NCBI GenBank assembly: GCA_026120035.1
Contig: JALRME010000003.1
Coordinates: forward strand, 1,612,001-1,676,000
DNA length: 64,000 nt
Origin: Coleophoma eucalyptorum
Taxonomy: Eukaryota; Ascomycota; Leotiomycetes; Helotiales; Dermateaceae
Direction of reading: 5' to 3'
In this document: positions 33,745-45,537 of the stretch, piece by piece
Layout of the letters: every line of letters starts with the position of its first letter
How positions within the stretch are numbered: the stretch's first letter is position 1
Position numbers and translations under genes: made by a program
Notes under the pieces: model-generated
What the model was told of the DNA's origin: nothing
Database searches by the model: none
What the model saw: the letters and a program-made list of their open reading frames with translations, nothing else

Positions 33745-36700
33745 TGGTACAGTTGGCCCGCGGCAGGATCTTCAACAGCTACTGTGGGTAAAGGCGAGAA
33801 GCTACCAGGCATACTTGTATGCCAAATGATAGGTAGGTAGGTAGGATTGGAACGAACCCTCGGTGGATAGCGAAGAATAAAAACAGATCAGCTGTTTCGG
33901 ACAACGTTTGAAAAGGCGTCTAGTTCACGTGGGAAAGCTGACATACTTCTGGGCCTGACCAGCGCAGCAGAGCGGCAGACTGAGAGAGCATGGACATCCC
34001 ATTCATTATTATGTGAACTGGGTTGGGTCGTGCTGCTCTAGGGTCCTCGCGCTGGACGGGGTCTTTGACAGCCTTATTCGGTGAGGAGGCCACTATCGAT
34101 CGCTGTTTGGCCGAGGGTTCCGTCTGACTCTTAGCGCTGTTGCAGATGCTACCGCTACTTTCCGTTTCACCCTCTTGGGTATGCGAAAGTCAAGCACGCA
34201 CGCCTTGTCTGGGAGGGCGAACTAGTTCCCTTGGATGTCATCGTGCCGCCCAATTTGCTGGTGCAGTTGCAGTTAGTTGCAGTTGCAGTTGCTGACCGTA
34301 CCGTACAGTAATGCAGTGCAGCGAAGTGCAGTGCCGACCCGCGCAGTACGCGACCGTCCACTGAGACTGTCCTTGCTCGCGACCTTCCCAGCGACCTCCT
34401 TCCCAGGCTGTGGGACTCGGGCATCTCGAGACTTGAGACCCAACGCTCGACACTCGACGCTTGACGCTCAATCCGCCAGACACGAGACTCCAGAGACATC
34501 CAACCGGTCAAGCGACCACTGGTGACTTTCCATGGTTATTGCATGACAGCGCGAGGCCAGCAAGCCAGCAAACCATCGTGCATAAACGTCTGCTGCAGCC
34601 CATCTGATGGAAAAAGCGTGAAACGCACGCACAGCGGCGACCAGGGGCTTTCCCGAAAAAGGCTTCTAGAAGTCCCACCGTCAGCCGAAATGCCCTTTGC
34701 AGATCGCCATCCACATCGACCACCATTCTTAGCGAGCCAGCCGAAACTCCCGACCGCGCGAAGGAAGAGCAGGAGAAGGGCAGGAGAAGGAAGACCAGCA
34801 GGGAATCCAAGGCGACCCCGATGAAGGGGAAAGGGCGAACGGGTCCTACGATCTGACTCGCTTATAGAGTCGGTGTACACAAGTCCAGCAAGTCGCACAG
34901 CGCTTTGCGCTTTCATAATTTCATAAGGTAGATGTTGGTATGCGTAGTATTGTAATTGTGCCTCGCCCGGGCCATGTCTGAAAAGAACCTCCCAGACCGC
35001 AAGGGACCATGAAAAAAATCCGAGCGAAAAGATCGAAAATACACAGTAATACACCTCCTAGCGAGAGTAGTCCGCAAGGCACTGTGCCCGGAGCCCCACC
35101 GCCAGATCTCCATCACTGCAAGTCAATACAATAGTTCCACGTAAGTGGTCTAAAGTGAAGATCCCTGACCTGAAGACCCTGCGCAGTCGCGGTTAGGACC
35201 CAACAATGGCCTGTTGTTCTGATGAACTGTGAGGTAACATTTTCGGCTGAATAATAAAAAATTTGGACTCCACGACTCCACGAGACAGGCCACCCGCCTT
35301 GGGGGCGACGGGTGCGTCGGGAGCCTCAGAGAGTAAACATAAACATCCCGAGTTGTCCGCTGTGGCGCTCGATCTTTCGTCATTTTTGCTGGAGCTATGT
35401 CACGTAGCTAGTTATTCCATGACATCCGATTCCTGACGTTATCTGTACCGTGAGGTCTCGAAGATAGTAAGTAGTAGCGTTGTTTGTGCATGCGGCTGTG
35501 ACATTCCTTCTCCTATCGGCGTCATTGGTCGTATGACCCTACGGTCAGGAGAACCGCCAAACCAATTGACTTTATACAAGAGAAGCAGAGATGCGCGCGG
35601 CCGGATATGTTTTTTATTTTCCGCCAGCAAAACGAATAATTATGCATGCGCAACTGCATTGAGAAGAGGACATTTTATATTAATCCACTCGTCAGGTGAA
35701 AATGATGAGTTCATGTACGGTGCCATTACGCGAAACTACGGATCCTCAATTTCAGCATTCGAGAGCGGTTGATCTATCATTTGGACCCTTCGAAAGAATA
35801 CACGTACAAGAAAGGATGAAAATCGAATGGGAGTGCGATAGCTATGGGGTTTATTTTGGCTGCTGGAAAATTGTTGGGTGTGGCATAAGGTATATTGCCT
35901 GCGATCAATTGTGTGCTAACTTAGTCACGAGAGTGAACTGTTCCTTTAGATGCCTCGTTACGGACTTCCACCACAGCCCTGTTCTAAATATGCCGAAAAA
36001 TTCCAGGATTGAAATCAACTGCAGCCGAGCTAGATTGATAGGCGAGTTGGTGGATGCAGTGAGGCAAGAGAGCATCTTGGGGACAAACCGCTGGCTAAAA
36101 GTGCAACTTGCACATATAAGCTGCACCTAGGAGCGTCAACGAGACGAAAAGGACCTAGTCCACAATATTGGTGACGAAAGCTGGTAGATGGACAAGGGAC
36201 AAGAGGTGTTGAAAGAGCTTGCAACCAGATTTGAGGTATTTACGCATGCTGTGCAGGGACGACGAACTGTGTGTCATTCCCAACAGTTGACAGGCTCCAG
36301 CACCAAAGCTCCCATGTCCGATCGTTTTCATGATCTCCCTTGGATTTGGTTGGGGGGTACTAGTCTCGGTCAAACATCTGCGTCTATTCTGAATCCTAGA
36401 AATTCAAACCCGGACTTTATCGCCTATAGCGCCGTTGTCCTCCCCATACGTCTTCGTGGATCAACTGCATACGGGTTGTGCTGAAATTCTACTATGCGGA
36501 GGACGATCGAGAATAATCCGGCCCCGGTATCGCTGCGGCTGAACGAAACCGACTCCCTATCAACGCAATACCAGTTACTTCGCCATCCACGAAACTTTTG
36601 AGTTGACTTGGTGGTAATGGAAAACATCGCGTGACTACGATCTTATCACACAAGCAGGGCATGGTTGATTGGAAAACTCGAAGAAGACATGCTCGATCAT

Positions 36701-36993
36701 GGGTTTGTTCGGCTGTACGCGAGCTTCGGAAGACTGATGGAGATCAGGACCCTGTTTGTCTATATAATGAGAAAAGATTCCATAGAGATATTTTAAATAC
36801 TAAGATTTAAACTATTGAGAGGGGTCACTGTAGGTGCATGAGAGTCCAATTCATCGATGATGTCGAATTCAGAGTATTAAGGTAACATGGTGGTGTTGAG
36901 GTTCTTCAGAACAACAACATCCTACTTGAATGGACGCGTCGCGTCATGGGTATCATGTGACCTATTGTCACATGATCTACAGGTCAATTACAA
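33745..36993. other. Gene-poor stretch of 3.2 kb
   Basis: No supported gene. There is a (GGTA)n run near 33832, a GTTGCA-type hexamer repeat near 34257-34291, and several unrelated frames (34536-35054 -, 35696-36130 +) without motifs or family resemblance. The inverted repeat at 36952-36976 is listed separately. Confidence 0.5.
36952..36976. repeat. 9-bp inverted repeat just past the CorA-like stop codon
   Basis: Arms ATCATGTGA (36952-36960) and TCACATGAT (36968-36976) with a 7-nt loop. It lies 17 bp beyond the stop codon of the CorA-like gene, so it would form a hairpin in the 3' UTR. Each arm holds a CACATG/CATGTG E-box-like core, so a protein-binding site is the alternative. Confidence 0.6.
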
Positions 36994-39900
36994 CTAAGTG
37001 TAATCTTCCAACATAAACAACAAACGGATTTTGTGATTACACCAAGCACTGATCTCGCGGCCCTTATAATGATCTATGCACAAATATGTCAAGGGTAGTA
37101 AGCCTGAAATACCAAAAGAGTAATATTCTTCCAGAACCAGTGCAAATCCTACAGTCGTAGAAAACCAGACACAATTACTGGGCACAACTTGCTGGCGTGG
37201 TCTCTTTACAAATGAGGCAATGCATGTGTCTACAGCATACACTCCAAAAGGGATACCTGTTGCGACTGGATATATCTGTTCTGGGAGGAAAATACTAAGG
37301 AGCATGTTGATTCCCACCAAACTCAGTACTACCAGGATCTTGACCAAATTTCTTTGCCGTCGGGTCCGGTGCCGTGGCCAGTGAAAAGATGGTAGTCGCG
37401 CTTTCCAAGAAAGAAGGCGTGAAGTGCTAATCAGTGCAGGCTCCATCTGCATCCAGACTACGAAGAAATATAGAGGGGGTAGAAATGCAGCCAACCCTAC
37501 ATTCTGCCCATAGTGAATGAATATTTTGGTCGTTTTCGTTGATGGGGCCTTAATGTCAATGGCAATGCAGACGCCCAGGATTGTCGCATATCCAGTCCAT
37601 CTTTTCTGCTGCTGGCGATTCATCAAGGCGTACCATAACCTATCCAGGGCAAGTATACCCTGGGGTATTGCGAAGACCATCTCGAATGGTAATGGTGGAA
37701 AATAAATATCAAGTACAATGGTAGCGCAAAGGGCGAAAACAAAGACCGCTACCCGCCAGTATACTTTTGATCTGTAGAAAGAACGGAGAGAAGCTCGGAA
37801 AATTGGGCCGGCGATGATTGGCAGTATAATTGTCGCAATGGATAGCGAGATAGAAATGTAAAAGAATTGAGCAAAGCTCCATAGATGTGGTGCTGGTGAG
37901 CTGTTAATAGCAGAAATAATTGCATCTGTTTGAGCCTGCGAGGAATTGGAAACGATGGTGGTTGAAGCTGGCGATGATGTGAGAGACATTTCAAGTGTAT
38001 TGGTAGTAGATGATACTGTTGTTGAGACAGCCGCTTGGTGGGAATTGTGATGTTCAAGGAGAACTTCCGGTGTAGACAGCGCGAGTTCGACTGCAGAAGG
38101 CAAGGATGATGAGATTGAGCTGTTGGAAGGCCTAAGGTGCCTTGGAAACAGTGGATCTTGAACGTTCATTCCAAACATGCCCTGGCTTAGTTGTCAGCAT
38201 CAACCGCCATAAGTCTTAAATTATCTACAACTTCAGACCATGTATAGGTCGAGAACGAAGACTTCCTTACCGATATTAGTGAGAAAGGTAGATAAATTGC
38301 GGCCAGAAAGGTCAGAATTGCCGTAAGAGTGACTTGCTGAAGGTCAACTTGGTCCTTGGTCTAGGTAAAACATCAACTCCGTACATTTCCGTTGCTGATA
38401 GCGAGGTTACTGAGGCTTACCATAGCTTGAACATTGGCTAAAGGATCTTTAATTTCCAGAAGAGCTTCTTGCAGCCGCTCGATGTTTTTTCTAATGTCAT
38501 CTTGCCAGCTTTTAAGAACCCTTTCGAGCCCATACTCAATATCGAGCCGGTCAGGGTTAGCATCAATCCAAAGAGATATTTCTTCCAATAAGACCAAGGC
38601 TGCTTGCAAGCCTATGCAAGACTCTTCTCGGTGGTCGTTTAGGTGGAGAAGAAAATTTATTTTGCCTGCTGTTGGCTTCCTGCGCCCCTCCAAGGTCTAG
38701 ATCGTCAGTTTCATATAGCATTGTCAGGAGCTGCTATAACTCACCAGATATGCAATTTCATCTAATAGGGATTCTATGAATTCCCCTGTCTCCTGGATGA
38801 TAAGGTCATAGAGGGAGAACAAAGATGAGATTATTTCTGTCATATTACTGTGAGGAATGTTAAATCGCTCTTGCAATTGTTTCTTACGTCGCTGGGTAAA
38901 GTTGCGGAGCATTGATTTCGAACTTCGTTCGGCTGACCACCAGATCATCAAAATTTGCCAAGCATCTAAACTGCGATTGATGAACAGCTTCACTCGTTCT
39001 GTCTTGGGGCCGTCAATATGTGGTCTCCAAATATAAATGTTATAGTCCCAAAAAGATGTTTCGTAATGCGGAGCCTTAGAGTGCCAGCACAGTTCCATGG
39101 AGATCCAGTTCGGCTCGTCCAGGTCAAACCTTTTAGAATTCTCTGGAACAATGTTAGTGCAGCCAGCCATATGTACTATAAAAGAAAAATTTACGCTTTA
39201 TGTTAAAGCTTGTGAAGGGTGTAAACTTTGGTCTCTGGAATCTCGAAGGACTCAGACACTCAATGAGAACCTCCTTAGGCAAAGCCCATTCTTCGGCTAC
39301 AGTGAACAAGACCGACAGCGATGGCGCTTTGTGCTTACGCCTAATCCGTGCTGCTGTAACAAAGAACTTTTCTTTGGAAGAAAGAAGATTCCTGATATCA
39401 TCGTTCACAGTAAACGAGATCATGCTAAAGAAAGACGTCAGTAGGCACAAGAGAGCATGGCCTATTCTTAAGCGCAAGACAAATCTCGTACCAAATTTTC
39501 AATGCACCACTCTCTCGCAGCTTTAAGTTTGACCTGAGATTGCTGAGTCTATCAATTCGTAACGGGCCTTGTATCTTGTAAAAGAAGTCTTGAATGTGAG
39601 GCTGATTCGGAAAAGGTTGAAACATATTCAGTTGAACAATATCAGAGAAAACATTAAAGAGTTTCAGAGATGACTTGCTCTTAAGTCGATTATAGTCCTT
39701 CTGTAGATCCACAATGCGGGAATCGAGTAGCTCAAATTGCTTGAGATACTTTTCAAGTGCATCTTTTTCGGTATCGCTATGCCATAGCCATCCTCCCCAG
39801 AGGCGAAAGGCCTTTTTGCTCAAATTCTTATTTTCTGCTCCTGGATTAGTAGGGTTCAAGTCTCCGAGTTCCGAATTCAAAGACTCCAGATCAAGAGATA

Positions 39901-40051
39901 CCGTGCTCCCAATTTGGGTCGGGTTTGATCGAAACTGGCGTAGAGGTATCGCAGGTGGAGCTCGTTGAGGTCTTCGCGGATGCAAAAGAGGCAAGATTGG
40001 AATAACATTAGACCTTCCCAGGTAAGGACTCGAAACATGATCCTCGGCCAT
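36994..40051 (-). CDS. CorA-like divalent-cation-transporter family protein with extra membrane domain
   Basis: Roughly 900 residues in about six exons. Mostly soluble N-terminal part with long helices and coiled-coil (LKQFELLDSRIVDLQKDYNRL, FTQRRKKQLQERFNIPHSNM), as in the CorA funnel. The key region is VDLQQVTLTAILTFLAAIYL followed, across a 5' GTAAGG intron, by SGMFGMN, which is the CorA TM1 plus GMN signature. After GMN comes a Ser/Thr-rich linker of about 100 residues, then TM2 (FFYISISLSIATIILPIIAG) and five or six more hydrophobic segments where ordinary CorA proteins end. The extra part looks internally duplicated (see findings). GMN suggests Mg2+ or related ion transport, but many fungal CorA-like proteins are of unproven function. 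The start at 40051 is the first Met of the open frame. Confidence 0.8.
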
Positions 40052-42673
40052 TGATCTGACACGTTAAGATTGTTGGAAGCATGAAACTGGCATCTTCACA
40101 CATTATAAATGTTCTGCGGCTGAACACAGATGCTAGGCTGTCGATTCCGGGCTGCGGCTCAAAGTGTTGTGATTCGACGAGGCAAGCCGCCGTGTTCAAC
40201 AAAAGCAAGAATTACGACTACTGGCGCAAGTTGCGAAGCCTCAATTACCATCATAACAAATCTAAGCACAACGGATCTGTCTAATTTTGTGCTAACTTTT
40301 TGAAGGGGTTAAATGATGATTATATATATATCCTGAACTGATTAGTAGCTGGGGGATTGGAAGGGATCAGAGCTCATCCGTGATTCTTGACTTTGTTTGT
40401 GTGATAAACAAGTCAGATACCTCAGAGTGCGCAATGATCGATCCATAGATTAACATATTTTACGGGTCTTTGGTTCGCCGATACAAGGTTATTTTACTTC
40501 GCTCGCGGTATTTACCTGTCAGCATAAAATCCTACGACATTTCAGGCAGAGAAGTACCAGAGCGAGCCCATTTTGCGTATTCTACAAGAGGCTTAGCTTT
40601 ATTACTTGCAGTTATCGTTGGAACTTGCATGATTTTTGCACTCTTGTGCTTGCTGTTCCGAAAGCTGAAGTTGGGAATGCCGATCCTTGGGACTTATAGT
40701 GCAGCTACCAGTGCAGCTTGCTATCCGATATTCAGCTTAGAGGGATTACTAAACAAACCTTTGAAGTAAGATTCCTACAGAACCCTGGAGATGCCTCTCA
40801 GGATAAGATGTATTTTAGTTTCTAGTACGGAATAGTAGGGCCGTTGGTACAGGGCTTTATATATCAATAGGTCAGCGTTTCCGGTGTGACGGTACCAGCA
40901 TATCACCAAACCGACGAAGCAGATTTTCTCGTCTCTTTCAAAGTGTCCAAGACTATTCTTGAAAATATTCGATTCATGTCAGTATAGCAGTCTCTATGGA
41001 GTTTTGTTAAAATTTTCAATGTCTATACGAGTCCGACATTAAAATGATTGTAAAGTTCATGAAGCTATCGTGGAAAGTAGTTTTGTATATACATAGCAGC
41101 TTCTGCTAACAGGCCTCCATAATATTTGACGTTAATTAGTTATATAAATTATCTGCTAAACTTAGATAAAATTATAAGGAATAATGTGGACATCATTTAA
41201 TCGCCCATAATCCTGCGTCGATCCGTATTCAACGACATTTACCGATCCAGCCATCGTCAGGTTGTTCCAGATGGAGGCCTCCGAGACCTACTTCAATCAG
41301 TTTTATCAGTAGCAGCCCAAACCCGAGTTCATTATTACAAACCACAAGTGTCGTAGTCGTTCTGGTGTTCTTTCTATCAGACTGGCAACTTGCGGTGAGA
41401 CCCCTTGAACTATACAAGGGTTTATTTACCTCGTTGTGTCAGGCTTTGCTCTTATAAACAGCTAAGTATAGTGTACAAGCCTATTTCAAAAGTACGGATG
41501 CTGAAAAGCATATGGTCGAAGGAGCCGGGGCAATTCAAAGACTGGTGCTGGCTTGTAGTTCTAGAGTTATAGCGGATAATCCCTCGAAAAATGGAACAAC
41601 AATGTTTGAGCTATTTTTTATGTATAGGAGGTTTCTTGCAAAGAGATTCAAGCAAGTTGGAACATCACCAACTATATTGTTAGGCCTTAGGATTCAGGCA
41701 GAGGCACTAAGGGGTGGCGACCCTTATCCTCTTGTCTCCACGAGCATAGCTACCTTCCTAGTTACTAGAGACAATACAATACACAATTCACAGGATACTT
41801 TGGTTTGCCATTGACCTGTAACGTGTGCTGTCGCCTCCCATTACATATATGCTCTACGTGTGGGTATGTGTACGAGAAAAGTGCGTCATATATGGTACCA
41901 TCATTCGCAAGGCGAGTTTGGTCTCTGAGTAGAAGCATATACAACACCAGGCGGGAAAACTTTGGCAAGCCTGTCGTTCGTCACAGAAGATTGAGCAAGG
42001 AAGGACATGCCCTCGTTAATGAGCAGTTATTTGATCGTGTTGCAGTGCTTGATGGTATAAAAACACTTCTAAAACTCTGCCTATCTGGGTCTTATGGAAA
42101 ACAGGGACTATAGTGATGGAGCCGGTGGATATGGTCGTATATGGATGACCTACCGCTATATCTTAGACGATTCTGGTACTGGGTTGAGAAGTCAGTATAT
42201 AGAAAGGATCCTTCGTCAGCTTGACTCAAGCCCGAGGAAGAAAGGTATGGCAAAGCTAAGCGGAACGCAATTTCCACGTGCCTTCGTCAAAGAGTAAATG
42301 GTGCAATGTCAATCATTAGCTTTAATTAGCTTTAATTCCACTGTCAGTTGGTTCCAGTAACGCTTTGCCTTCGTGGCGCACGCTATTTTTGATGGCTGTT
42401 GGTCGCTCGGAAGTCGTTTTCCTTTCCCCGCAACCTCAGGAATTAGGGATTAGGAAGAGATGGAAGCAAATTGCCCAATCAGATCTCATGAATGGAAATG
42501 GTTCGGGATTATTCATGGAATTGTCATCATGTAGTAGGACTGTTCGCTGTCATTTGAGACTGAAGAATACTTTTATACTCAGAAACAATAATTCTGCATA
42601 AATTCTCACCATCTGTGCTTTTAATTAATCCATACTCCTTAAACGATTACTAGAAAGAATCCAATAGTTCAAA
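40052..42673. other. AT-rich gene-poor stretch
   Basis: Apart from the relic at 40470-40868 no gene is supported. Frames at 41512-41814, 41805-42113 and 42094-42297 (+) follow one another but in different frames with no motif. They could be further debris of a decayed gene or element. An AT-rich low-complexity part lies near 40990-41200. Confidence 0.5.
40470..40868 (+). pseudogene. Relic of a fungal multi-pass membrane protein (C-terminal part)
   Basis: A 99-residue frame (40470-40769) has a TM helix (LALLLAVIVGTCMIFALLCL) followed by FRKLKLGMPILGTYSAATSAACYP. I recall this layout (TM helix, then GMPLxGSxSxAISAACHP) from a fungus-specific membrane family near its C-terminus. The matching downstream block (W/YGVVG...) is found only after a stop, in another frame, at about 40827-40868 (YGIVGPLVQGFIYQ). 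No upstream TM domains or start could be joined, so it is most likely broken. The family name is from memory and not verified. Confidence 0.5.
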
Positions 42674-43643
42674 ATGGCCCCAGCAACAAAGAAAGTCGCA
42701 ATAGTGACTGGCGCGGCGTCAGGAATGGGCGAGGCGTTGGCGACTCATCTTGTGTCGAAAGGATGGCTTGTCGGTTGTTTCGATCTCCAACGAGGACCTG
42801 GAGAGAAATTGGCCTCTGAGCTTGGAGAAAATGCGGTCTTTGTGGAAGTCGATGTGGCGAATTATGACTCCCAAGCTCGTGGTTTCGAGTTTATATTCTC
42901 CAGATGGGGACGTATCGATGCAGTGTTGGCAAATGCGGGAATTGTTGACCGGAGCTCAATTTATATCTTGAACTATCGAAACAGCGATATGTAAGTTCTT
43001 GCTACTTTGTTGTGGTAATGTTACGAAATTGACCGGTGTCCTATATAGAATACCCCCTGCTCCAAATCTGGCATGCACAGACGTGGACTACAAAGGAGTA
43101 GTATATGGAACCCAGCTTGCCATCTATTTCATGAGAAAGAATCCTACACCGGGTGGGAAAATTGTTGCGACAGCCAGTGTTGCAGGGGTCTATCCACATG
43201 AGAGCTACCCAGAGTACAATGGTGCTAAAGCAGCCGTGATCAATTTCATCCGCGGAGTTGCTCCTGTATTGAAGCTTGTGGGTGTGGAATAATTTTCACT
43301 ATTTAAGACTACACTGACATCCCCATAGAAAGAAAATATCTTTATCAACTCCGTGCTACCTGGCATCGTTCACACAAAAATCATCCCTCAAGCTATGGTA
43401 GACGCCGTTTCTTCCGCTCACATGACGCCCGTTTCTACTATCGTCGAAGCATATGAGCATTTTTTAGCGGATAATAACCAAGAGACTGGTGAAGCGATGG
43501 AATGTTCAACTGACAAGCGATTCATCATTAAGCAGACTGAGTATGCCAATGGCGATGCCTCTAAGCGAGCATGCACCGTCTGGGAGCCGCTGTTCAAGAT
43601 GCTGCATGGGGAGAACTCAGATTTGAAGACGGCGATTGCTTAA
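42674..43643 (+). CDS. Short-chain dehydrogenase/reductase (SDR)
   Basis: NAD(P)-dependent oxidoreductase of classical SDR type, nearest in pattern to 15-hydroxyprostaglandin dehydrogenase-like fungal enzymes. Exons 42674-42990, 43049-43277 and 43329-43643 give 286 residues. Cofactor motif TGAASGMGEAL; Asp in CFDLQ after strand 2 favours NAD over NADP. LANAGI motif, catalytic Ser in TASVAG, and Tyr/Lys in the YNGAK step after YPE. C-terminal part NSVLPGIVHTKI is the usual substrate-side loop. Length is normal. First gene of the alternating cluster; its 3' end faces the ABM gene 308 bp away. Likely oxidises or reduces an alcohol/ketone of the pathway compound (inference). Confidence 0.9.
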
Positions 43644-43951
43644 CCAAGCGACTGTTACTCAGACAACTTTAGTCTTGTTGTACGCACCTATGTATTTAAC
43701 AAACCAAGCCCCTGTAAAATACAGCACGTGTAGCAATTTCACATCTCCCTACATAGATTCAGTGAGTGATTCGCGCAAGATTATTGGCTCATCCAAACAT
43801 ATTGCACTGGCTTTTCTTAATTATTCTCGAAGGAAATGTACTGAGATATTGTTTGTTTTCGGTTGAATGCCACAGTATTGAGGTCCTCTTACTGAGTATA
43901 AAGCACAATGGTATAAAGTATAAATATAAAACTAGTCTGCTCTTCCAAAAT
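43644..43951. other. Convergent intergenic region, nothing seen
   Basis: The 308 bp between the stops of the SDR (+) and tandem-ABM (-) genes. AT-rich, no coding or structural signal. Confidence 0.6.
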
Positions 43952-44749
43952 CTACATATGAGATCTACTCTGTCCCAGGTGACGGACACGAGTCAGCCAA
44001 CCTTTGTGGTTCGGCACATAGGCCCTTCCTTCCATACTCTTGATCTCCTCCTTCGAGCCAAGCCAAAGCTCGACCATCTCTTTGGAAGACTTGCGAGCCT
44101 CCAAGGCCTCAAAACTCTCATACCTCTCAAAGATCCTGACCTCTGTATCATTGTCAAGACTCTTCATCACAACAAAAGTGTAAGTTCCTTTCTGCTTTTC
44201 TTCTCGAGCTGATATGCCCGCAAATCTCTCCAGCACAATGTCTCGTGCTTTAGAAGAAGCACACGTAATTTTGGTGTCATGGATGACTTGACATTCAACA
44301 GAAGACTGTGATTTATCAAGAAAGCCCGAGGTTTGCGCATAGTGAGTTAGATCAAGACCGCAAGACATTGTTGATGGGATCTTCTCCAGGAATGTGTTCA
44401 TCGCGGGAGAGTTGAAATGGGTTTCGTATAAATCCTTTTGAGACCTGTAAGACTTGACCGTCTGAAAAATTCATAAACTTGTGGATATCCTACCTCTCTT
44501 TTTCCATATATCTCAAATGCAAGCATCTGATCTGTCTTTGAAAAATTGTCCTCGTTCCCAAGTGGGATGCCGAAATAATAAGTTTTTGTAGTTGGCTCGT
44601 TTGCCCAAACATATTCATCGAGTTTATCATATGCCGCTTGCCACTGTGTGAACTTGTATTAGCACTTGGACCATAATAGATTGGAGGCTCTCACTCACAA
44701 CATCGTATCCTCCAGGAACAAATTGGACATTTCCGTAGATAGCGAACAT
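43952..44749 (-). CDS. Tandem ABM-type (dimeric alpha/beta-barrel) protein, possible monooxygenase
   Basis: Exons 44749-44699, 44643-44494 and 44461-43952 give 236 residues. The second intron uses the acceptor TTTTTCAG at 44462; the nearer CAG breaks the frame. First half: NVQFVPGGYD, then ANEPTTKTYYFGIPL, QMLAFEIYGKRE and YETHFNSPAMNTFLEKI, the normal layout of an antibiotic-biosynthesis-monooxygenase domain. Second half: a weaker copy (TKITCASSKARDIVLERFAG, GTYTFVVMKSLD, FERYESFEALEARKSS). Two fused copies may make a monomeric barrel. Cofactor-free oxygenases, or dehydratases and cyclases, use this fold; function not fixed. Divergent from the TRI12-type carrier (789-bp shared promoter with a CGG palindrome), convergent with the SDR. 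Confidence 0.75.
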
Positions 44750-45537
44750 TTTGAAACGAACTCTGAATGTAAGAATTTATTAAGTACTGTGAGTCTAAGT
44801 AGAATTTTGAATTTACAGTTTATTAGACTTTGAAATCAATATAAACGACTCAAAATATCTATTGAACAAGTAAGTATGTGCATGTACCTAGCGTTCTCTC
44901 GTTTGCGGGGGCGGGTAGTTATTTCCAGGAATGTAAGCCACTTGCGCGGAGCTCGGTCTCCGAGCGAGAAGAATTTCAAAATTCCTTGTGATACCACAGG
45001 TTGGTTCAGTGACTGAGCTGCTAGCCCAGCCATTCTTTTCCGTCATGCTTATTCCTCGTGATCAAGTCATGACTGGGCCAGTGATCCAGGAGTATCAGCA
45101 TGATAGACATACGAACCTCCTGTCATACTACCGAGGCTCCTAACAGCTAAAAGTCTTCCGGGGTCTCATAAACTCAGCACAAAGCTTGAACGGAGAAAGC
45201 GAGTGTGATCCTGGCTCCTGAGTGGCTATGTGTTGAAGCAGTTCACGTCGGTTAACTTTTCCTTGAAAGTGTGGGGTAATGGGGTACATGACCACGACTC
45301 AAAGACTTTGGTTAGTGTAAGTATATGCTTCGGTTGACCTTTTCCATATACATATTCTGAGATTATGCAAGGCACGACCAAGATTATGGAATTATCCATA
45401 GCTCTGACTGTGATATGTATGAAACCAATCTTTATCTATAAGTTTGCATGGCCGGCAACCCTGTTCTATGAGATTTTCACTCTCAACCACCACCTTGCCA
45501 CAAAGAATCTTCAAGAGGCTCAATTTCTACAATAAAT
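44750..45537. promoter_or_regulatory. Bidirectional promoter, ABM gene / MFS gene
   Basis: Shared 788-bp upstream region of two divergent genes. It contains GCTCGG-TCT-CCGAGC at 44951-44965, an inverted CGG-N3-CCG with 6-bp arms, preceded by CGGAGCTC (44947-44954), an 8-mer also found in the oxoprolinase/regulator promoter. These are the only strong palindromes I saw. Small frame 44836-45033 (-) is not supported as a gene. Confidence 0.55.
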
